DNA of 64,000 bases, taken from the NCBI RefSeq assembly GCF_001969815.1, contig NZ_MRBK01000017.1:36310-100309 (forward strand), in the 5' to 3' direction. The notes beneath the pieces were generated by a model, which made no database searches, was not told the DNA's origin, and saw nothing but the letters and a program-made list of their open reading frames with translations. This document shows, piece by piece, positions 60,523-64,000 of the stretch. This stretch comes from Bacillus swezeyi. GTDB taxonomy: Bacteria > Bacillota > Bacilli > Bacillales > Bacillaceae. Both the position numbers and the translations under genes were made by a program. Position 1 is the first letter of the stretch; every line of letters starts with the position of its first letter.

Positions 60523-60806
60523 TGTTTGAATTTATTTTGCAATTATCGCTCGGCATTTTGGCGGTCTCCACTTTTTTGTACGTCCTCAGGGTCATTAAAG
60601 GACCAAGCATCCCTGACAGAGTGGTGGCGCTTGATGCGATCGGCATCAACCTGATCGGAATTACGGCTCTCGTCTCAATCCTGTTAAATACGACAGCTTA
60701 TTTAGAGGTTATCCTATTAATCGGTATTCTTGCCTTTATCGGAACCGTGGCATTTTCCAAATTCCTTGAGAAAGGGGAGATTATCGAAAATGATCGAAGC
60801 CGCTAA
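60522..60806 (+). CDS. mrpF: MrpF subunit of Na+/H+ antiporter
   Basis: A 94-residue three-span subunit: [37 protein letters not shown] with the conserved GPxxxDR motif. AAGGAGGT precedes the ATG. It overlaps mrpG by 17 bases. Confidence 0.94.
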   Translation: MFEFILQLSLGILAVSTFLYVLRVIKGPSIPDRVVALDAIGINLIGITALVSILLNTTAYLEVILLIGILAFIGTVAFSKFLEKGEIIENDRSR

Positions 60807-61164
60807 ATTGTTCATCGCCGTTTTCATTCTATTGGGCGCGCTGATATCCTTGGCCGCTTCTTTTGGAACATTAAGGCTCCCTGATGTCTATTCGAGAATT
60901 CATGCCGCTTCAAAAGGGGCGACTTTGGGAATCATCAGTGTTCTGCTCGGTGTTTTCTTTTACTTCTGGCTGCTTCACGGCTTGATTACGGCAAAGGTGC
61001 TCCTCGGCATCGTCTTTGTATTCCTGACGTCTCCTGTAGGCGCCCACCTGATCGCCCGGGCCGCCTATAATACAGGCGTTAAAATGGAAAAGAAAAGCGT
61101 CCAGGATGATTATGAAGGCTACAGAAATTTTGTCATCAAAAAGAAAAAAGATTCTTATCTATAA
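60790..61164 (+). CDS. mrpG: MrpG subunit of Na+/H+ antiporter
   Basis: A 124-residue three-span subunit with [33 protein letters not shown] and [18 protein letters not shown], diagnostic of MrpG/PhaG. The true start is ATG 60790 inside the end of mrpF, about 10 bases after GGGGAGA. Length equals the B. subtilis subunit. It ends the seven-gene mrp operon before a terminator. Confidence 0.94.
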   Translation: MIEAAKLFIAVFILLGALISLAASFGTLRLPDVYSRIHAASKGATLGIISVLLGVFFYFWLLHGLITAKVLLGIVFVFLTSPVGAHLIARAAYNTGVKMEKKSVQDDYEGYRNFVIKKKKDSYL

Positions 61165-61192
61165 AAAACTCGCCACTTCGGCGAGTTTTTTT
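61163..61192. terminator. Terminator between mrpG and yuxO
   Basis: AAAAAACTCGCC pairs with GGCGAGTTTTTT around ACTTC; bidirectional between convergent genes. Confidence 0.92.
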
Positions 61193-61580
61193 ATGAGGAA
61201 GAATGCTGAGTGACCGCCATTGTACACCTTGAAATGCAATTGAGGCGGTCCTGTTCATCACGGATTTCAATATTGAAGACCATTGTGGTTTTTCCGACAT
61301 GGAAAGGAGTCGCGACCGCTCGAACGGTTCCTTCCTTGACGGGTCTGATATGATTGGCGTTAATTTCGAGTCCGAAGCAAGCCTGCTGTTTTGGATCGAT
61401 ATGCTGATACGCTCCGATGCTGGCGACCGTTTCAGCAAGTGCGACAGATGCTCCTCCGTGAAGATAGCCAAAAGGCTGACGCGTCCTTTCATCAACCGGC
61501 ATGACGGCAACGCACCGTTCCTTGCTGCATTCTGTCAGTTCAATCCCCAATGCTTCGAGAAGTGTATGTTTTGTCTCCAA
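61191..61580 (-). CDS. yuxO: YuxO, hot-dog fold thioesterase
   Basis: A 129-residue PaaI/MenI-like thioesterase: TRQPFGYLHGGASVALAETVAS carries the HGG motif and catalytic Glu, followed by FGLEINANHIRPVKEG. It probably hydrolyses an acyl-CoA; 1,4-dihydroxy-2-naphthoyl-CoA and similar substrates are known for the family. Start is TTG at 61580 with GGGGGAT about 7 bases upstream. It lies 17 bases downstream of comA on the same strand, and is likely co-transcribed, as in B. subtilis. Confidence 0.9.
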   Translation of the reverse strand: METKHTLLEALGIELTECSKERCVAVMPVDERTRQPFGYLHGGASVALAETVASIGAYQHIDPKQQACFGLEINANHIRPVKEGTVRAVATPFHVGKTTMVFNIEIRDEQDRLNCISRCTMAVTQHSSS

Positions 61581-61597
61581 CCTGCCATCCCCCTTGA

Positions 61598-62236
61598 TTA
61601 AAGTACACCTTCAGATTTTGCGATTAAAACAGCTTCTGTCCTTGAGCCGACATTCAGTTTGCTGAAGACGGACGTCAAACTGTATTCAATCGAGCGCTTG
61701 CTTAAATGCAGAGCATCGGCAATCTCCTGATTCGTATAGCCTTTTTCGACTTCTTTTAAGATCAGACATTCCCTTTCAGTCAAGAGCTCATGTTCGGTCT
61801 GCTGGCTGCTTGATTTTGTTTTCTGCTGTGTGATCAGCTGTTTAAAATAATCATAATCTACGACAATTTTATTATCCAAAACTTGATATATGTACTCGAT
61901 AATCTTTTCCTTGGATTCTGTTTTGCTGATCGCGCCGTGCATGCCTGAACGTATCGCTTCTTCAAAATAGTCTTCTACTTCATATCCTGTGTATACGATA
62001 ATTTTGCATGATGAACATGTCTCAAGGATTTTCTTAGATAGGTCCATTCCGTTGATTTCACCAAGGTTCAAATCCATTAAGATCAGATCATACGCAGAAA
62101 AATCATGCTTCGTCAGAAATTGTTCGCTTGCTTCCGGGCTGAGGCAATCGACAATAAAATCCTGATTCGTTTCAAGAATTGCCTTCGTTCCCTCCATGAC
62201 AGCCGGATGATCATCGATCACAAGTAATCTTCTCAT
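61598..62236 (-). CDS. comA: ComA, competence/quorum response regulator
   Basis: A 212-residue NarL/FixJ-type response regulator. Receiver domain: acidic DDH at 8-10, phosphorylation site Asp55 in LILMDLNLG, TGYEVEDY, and KTESKEK in place of a K-P pair. C-terminal LuxR-type HTH: LTERECLILKEVEKGYTNQEIADALHLSKRSIEYSLTSVFSKLNVGSRTEAV. Phosphorylated by ComP in response to ComX pheromone it activates genes such as degQ and surfactant/competence genes. GGGAGGAAATT precedes the ATG. It follows comP after 86 bases that hold a terminator-like hairpin and a possible promoter. Confidence 0.95.
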   Translation of the reverse strand: MRRLLVIDDHPAVMEGTKAILETNQDFIVDCLSPEASEQFLTKHDFSAYDLILMDLNLGEINGMDLSKKILETCSSCKIIVYTGYEVEDYFEEAIRSGMHGAISKTESKEKIIEYIYQVLDNKIVVDYDYFKQLITQQKTKSSSQQTEHELLTERECLILKEVEKGYTNQEIADALHLSKRSIEYSLTSVFSKLNVGSRTEAVLIAKSEGVL

Positions 62237-62275
62237 AATTTCCTCCCTTTTGCGTTACCTTGCCCTATCACCATT

Positions 62276-62303
62276 TTATAGAAAAAACTTGGCAGATGCC
62301 AAG
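62276..62303 (-). promoter_or_regulatory. Hairpin and possible promoter between comP and comA
   Basis: CTTGGC (62288-62293) pairs with GCCAAG (62298-62303), and six T follow on the minus strand: a short intrinsic terminator. Overlapping it, TTGGCA and, 16 bases on, TATAAA could be -35 and -10 boxes of a separate comA promoter. Confidence 0.5.
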
Positions 62304-62322
62304 CAAAATTGTTAACTAAACA

Positions 62323-64000
62323 TTACAATTCCATTTCAATGACGACTCTGAAGCCTTTCCCTTCTGCTGTCTGAATCTCCAGACTGCCATTCAAAGCGCG
62401 GACGCGCTCGCGAATCCCTGACAGCCCCATGTTTGCGCTGTTTTGATAAAGCTTGTCCTGGTCAACTCCGATACCGTTATCCTCATAATGAAGCACGACT
62501 TTTTCTTTAATGCAGACAAGCATAATCAAAATCTCAGTGGCTTTTGAATGCTTTGCCGCATTGCTCAGAAGCTCCTGCACGATCCTGTACAGATTCAGCT
62601 GTGTATCAAGATCCAATATCTTTGAAAACTTTTCGGTATTGAGGCGGATCTTTTCAATCGAGGAGGATTCTCGATGCTGCGCCGCCAGTTTGGAAAGCGC
62701 CTTTACGAGGCCGAGATCATACAATAGCTGCGGTCTCAGCTCCTGGCATGTTTCTCTTGTCATTTGAATGACGTTTGACATGTGCTCATTCATATTGATG
62801 AGCCTTTGCCGAATTTGATTCGTGCAGACTTTATCTTTTTCAAAATCGGCAAGAAACATCTCGCTTTGATGCTTCAATGAAATCATGTCCTGCAGCACTG
62901 AATCATGCAAATCCCTTGCCAAGTCAGACCTCTGCTTCTCTTCAATCGCAAACATCAGCTTATTCAGCCAAACCGGATTCGGCCCCTCTTTTTTGACATT
63001 TTCAAGATGCTCCATCAGCTCGCCGATTTTCAAAACGTTTTCCAAGGAAACGCTCGTATAAAAGGCCAGCGTCTCAAGCCAGGAAATCTCATCGCGCGTC
63101 AGCTTAGGCGTGTTTAAAATCGACAGACACAGCATGACATACGACGTCCCGCCCCGTTCACCGATTTTAATCAAAAACCCGCGGTCGACTTCGACAATTT
63201 TGCCGATATCGGTAATGACTTTGGCGACTTCTTTTTCATATGGTATCCAAGGATATTCTTCTGTTTCTCCTTCAAGCAAGGATACCGTTCCGTCGTTTTT
63301 CACTTTCAGTACATGCGCTTGACTGACAATCAGGACATCCAGAATCGTTTGCTTCAATTCCAAAAGAACTTGATTCAATGACGTATATGTCCGGATTGTT
63401 TGTGTGAATTTAAAAATGCTGTCTTGATAGTTAAACTTCTCTGAAAATCGCTTCAGACGGAAGCGATAGTCTAGGATTTCTTTTAGATAAAACAAACCAA
63501 GTATGACAAGATAAATATAAATTGTAAGTCTTGCGGTATAATAATCACCCGCCTGATACTTCATTAATATTATAGTGCAGATAACAACAATAGTTGGGAT
63601 TATAGCTAATAATCCATAATACTTTAATCTACCTATTAAAAACTCAACATCGTAAATTTTATTTGATATAAATTGATAGACTAAAGAAAATGGTATTAGC
63701 AAAAGGCATGGAGCTACTAATGGTGCAGAGTAAATATAATCTCCTATTATAAATGTTGGTAATACATATAAAGTGAGAAAAGGCAAAATTGCAAGGTAAT
63801 TTGTTAGCATAAGCATCTTCAAAAAGTATGCTTGTTCGGAATACTTGTGCTTAATCAAACTAATAATAATGACTATTATAGTGGTAACTATTCCAATCAT
63901 AAAAGAGAATAGATTGATCATTGCTAATGAATCTCTTATAAGTTCCAAATGCTCCTTGAACAATTCTATTACTATATTGATTATTGGTAAGAGATATAAT
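62323..64000 (-). CDS. comP: ComP, pheromone sensor histidine kinase, cut by window edge
   Basis: The frame is open to the right edge; at least 558 C-terminal residues are present and the N-terminal part of the multi-span sensor (ComP is about 770 residues in B. subtilis) lies outside. What is seen: several spans in the first 170 residues, a cytoplasmic linker, a GAF-like region, and a HisKA_3-type kinase with DLARDLHDSVLQDMISLKHQ (phosphorylated His) and ATPase blocks VQELLSNAAKHSKA, YEDNGIG and MGLSGIRERV. The part present is uninterrupted. The N-terminal region is AT-rich and variable, as usual for comQXP specificity regions. Confidence 0.93.
   Translation of the reverse strand, partial: LYLLPIINIVIELFKEHLELIRDSLAMINLFSFMIGIVTTIIVIIISLIKHKYSEQAYFLKMLMLTNYLAILPFLTLYVLPTFIIGDYIYSAPLVAPCLLLIPFSLVYQFISNKIYDVEFLIGRLKYYGLLAIIPTIVVICTIILMKYQAGDYYTARLTIYIYLVILGLFYLKEILDYRFRLKRFSEKFNYQDSIFKFTQTIRTYTSLNQVLLELKQTILDVLIVSQAHVLKVKNDGTVSLLEGETEEYPWIPYEKEVAKVITDIGKIVEVDRGFLIKIGERGGTSYVMLCLSILNTPKLTRDEISWLETLAFYTSVSLENVLKIGELMEHLENVKKEGPNPVWLNKLMFAIEEKQRSDLARDLHDSVLQDMISLKHQSEMFLADFEKDKVCTNQIRQRLINMNEHMSNVIQMTRETCQELRPQLLYDLGLVKALSKLAAQHRESSSIEKIRLNTEKFSKILDLDTQLNLYRIVQELLSNAAKHSKATEILIMLVCIKEKVVLHYEDNGIGVDQDKLYQNSANMGLSGIRERVRALNGSLEIQTAEGKGFRVVIEMEL

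Noticed and set aside
1..64000. Complete insertion sequence, prophage or integrated plasmid
   Set aside because: No transposase, integrase, capsid or replication gene was found in any reading frame that I examined; the accessory parts are the toxin locus and scattered single genes.

Overview
The window is bacterial chromosome from a low-to-moderate GC Firmicute. Gene content and order match the Bacillus subtilis group. A secreted GH12 xyloglucanase-type enzyme, a short 84-residue Mistic and the general codon style point to the B. licheniformis / B. paralicheniformis branch. From about 10.5 kb to the right edge the order largely follows the B. subtilis yub-yul-yug-kap-yuf-mrp-com arc: uppP, yubA, yulF, chemoreceptors, tgl, yugU, yugT, yugS, yugP, mstX-yugO, yugN, pgi, yugJ, yuzA, yugI, alaR-alaT, yugF, yugE, patB, kapB, kapD, yuxJ, pbpD, yuxK, yufK, malK-malR, maeN, yufS, mrpABCDEFG, yuxO, comA, comP (cut by the edge). 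The species call is inference.

Layout. 1-0.5 kb: 3' end of a yukJ-like gene and a tRNA-Ala(GGC). 0.6-5.8 kb: a minus-strand operon of small helical proteins, a 530-residue polymorphic toxin and a probable immunity gene, followed by the scar of a second toxin cassette; this resembles type VII (Esx/YukE) secretion substrate loci. 5.8-10.5 kb: a zinc-ribbon protein, a small membrane protein, an alkaline-phosphatase-superfamily enzyme and a ykoN/ykoP/ykoQ-like glycosyltransferase/phosphoesterase group. 10.5-14.4 kb: uppP, yubA, yulF and a DJ-1/PfpI protein. 14.5-21 kb: three tandem chemoreceptors, each with a sigma-D-like promoter. 21-31.5 kb: spore transglutaminase, nitronate monooxygenase, yugU, GH13 glucosidase, a TetR-YqeB pair, GH12 enzyme, CNNM transporter, membrane protease and the Mistic-YugO potassium channel operon. 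31.5-47.9 kb: housekeeping and metabolic genes (pgi, alcohol dehydrogenase, alanine transaminase with its Lrp-type regulator, cystathionine beta-lyase, kapB/kapD, PBP4). 47.9-64 kb: malate sensing and uptake (malK-malR, maeN), with a phospholipid operon (pssA-dedA-psd) between them where B. subtilis has the nup nucleoside ABC transporter, then the Mrp Na+/H+ antiporter and the comA-comP competence genes.

The accessory signals are concentrated in a few places: the toxin locus at the left end; a decayed nupQ tail at 50,987-51,159 that marks a deletion; a structured repeat at 36.92-37.15 kb flanked by two identical copies of a terminator hairpin; an intrinsic terminator that ends exactly at the yugS start; a frameshifted small membrane gene; and several operator-like inverted repeats. 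I saw no rRNA, CRISPR array, complete insertion sequence or prophage. All function calls come from reading motifs and remembered family features; no database search was run.
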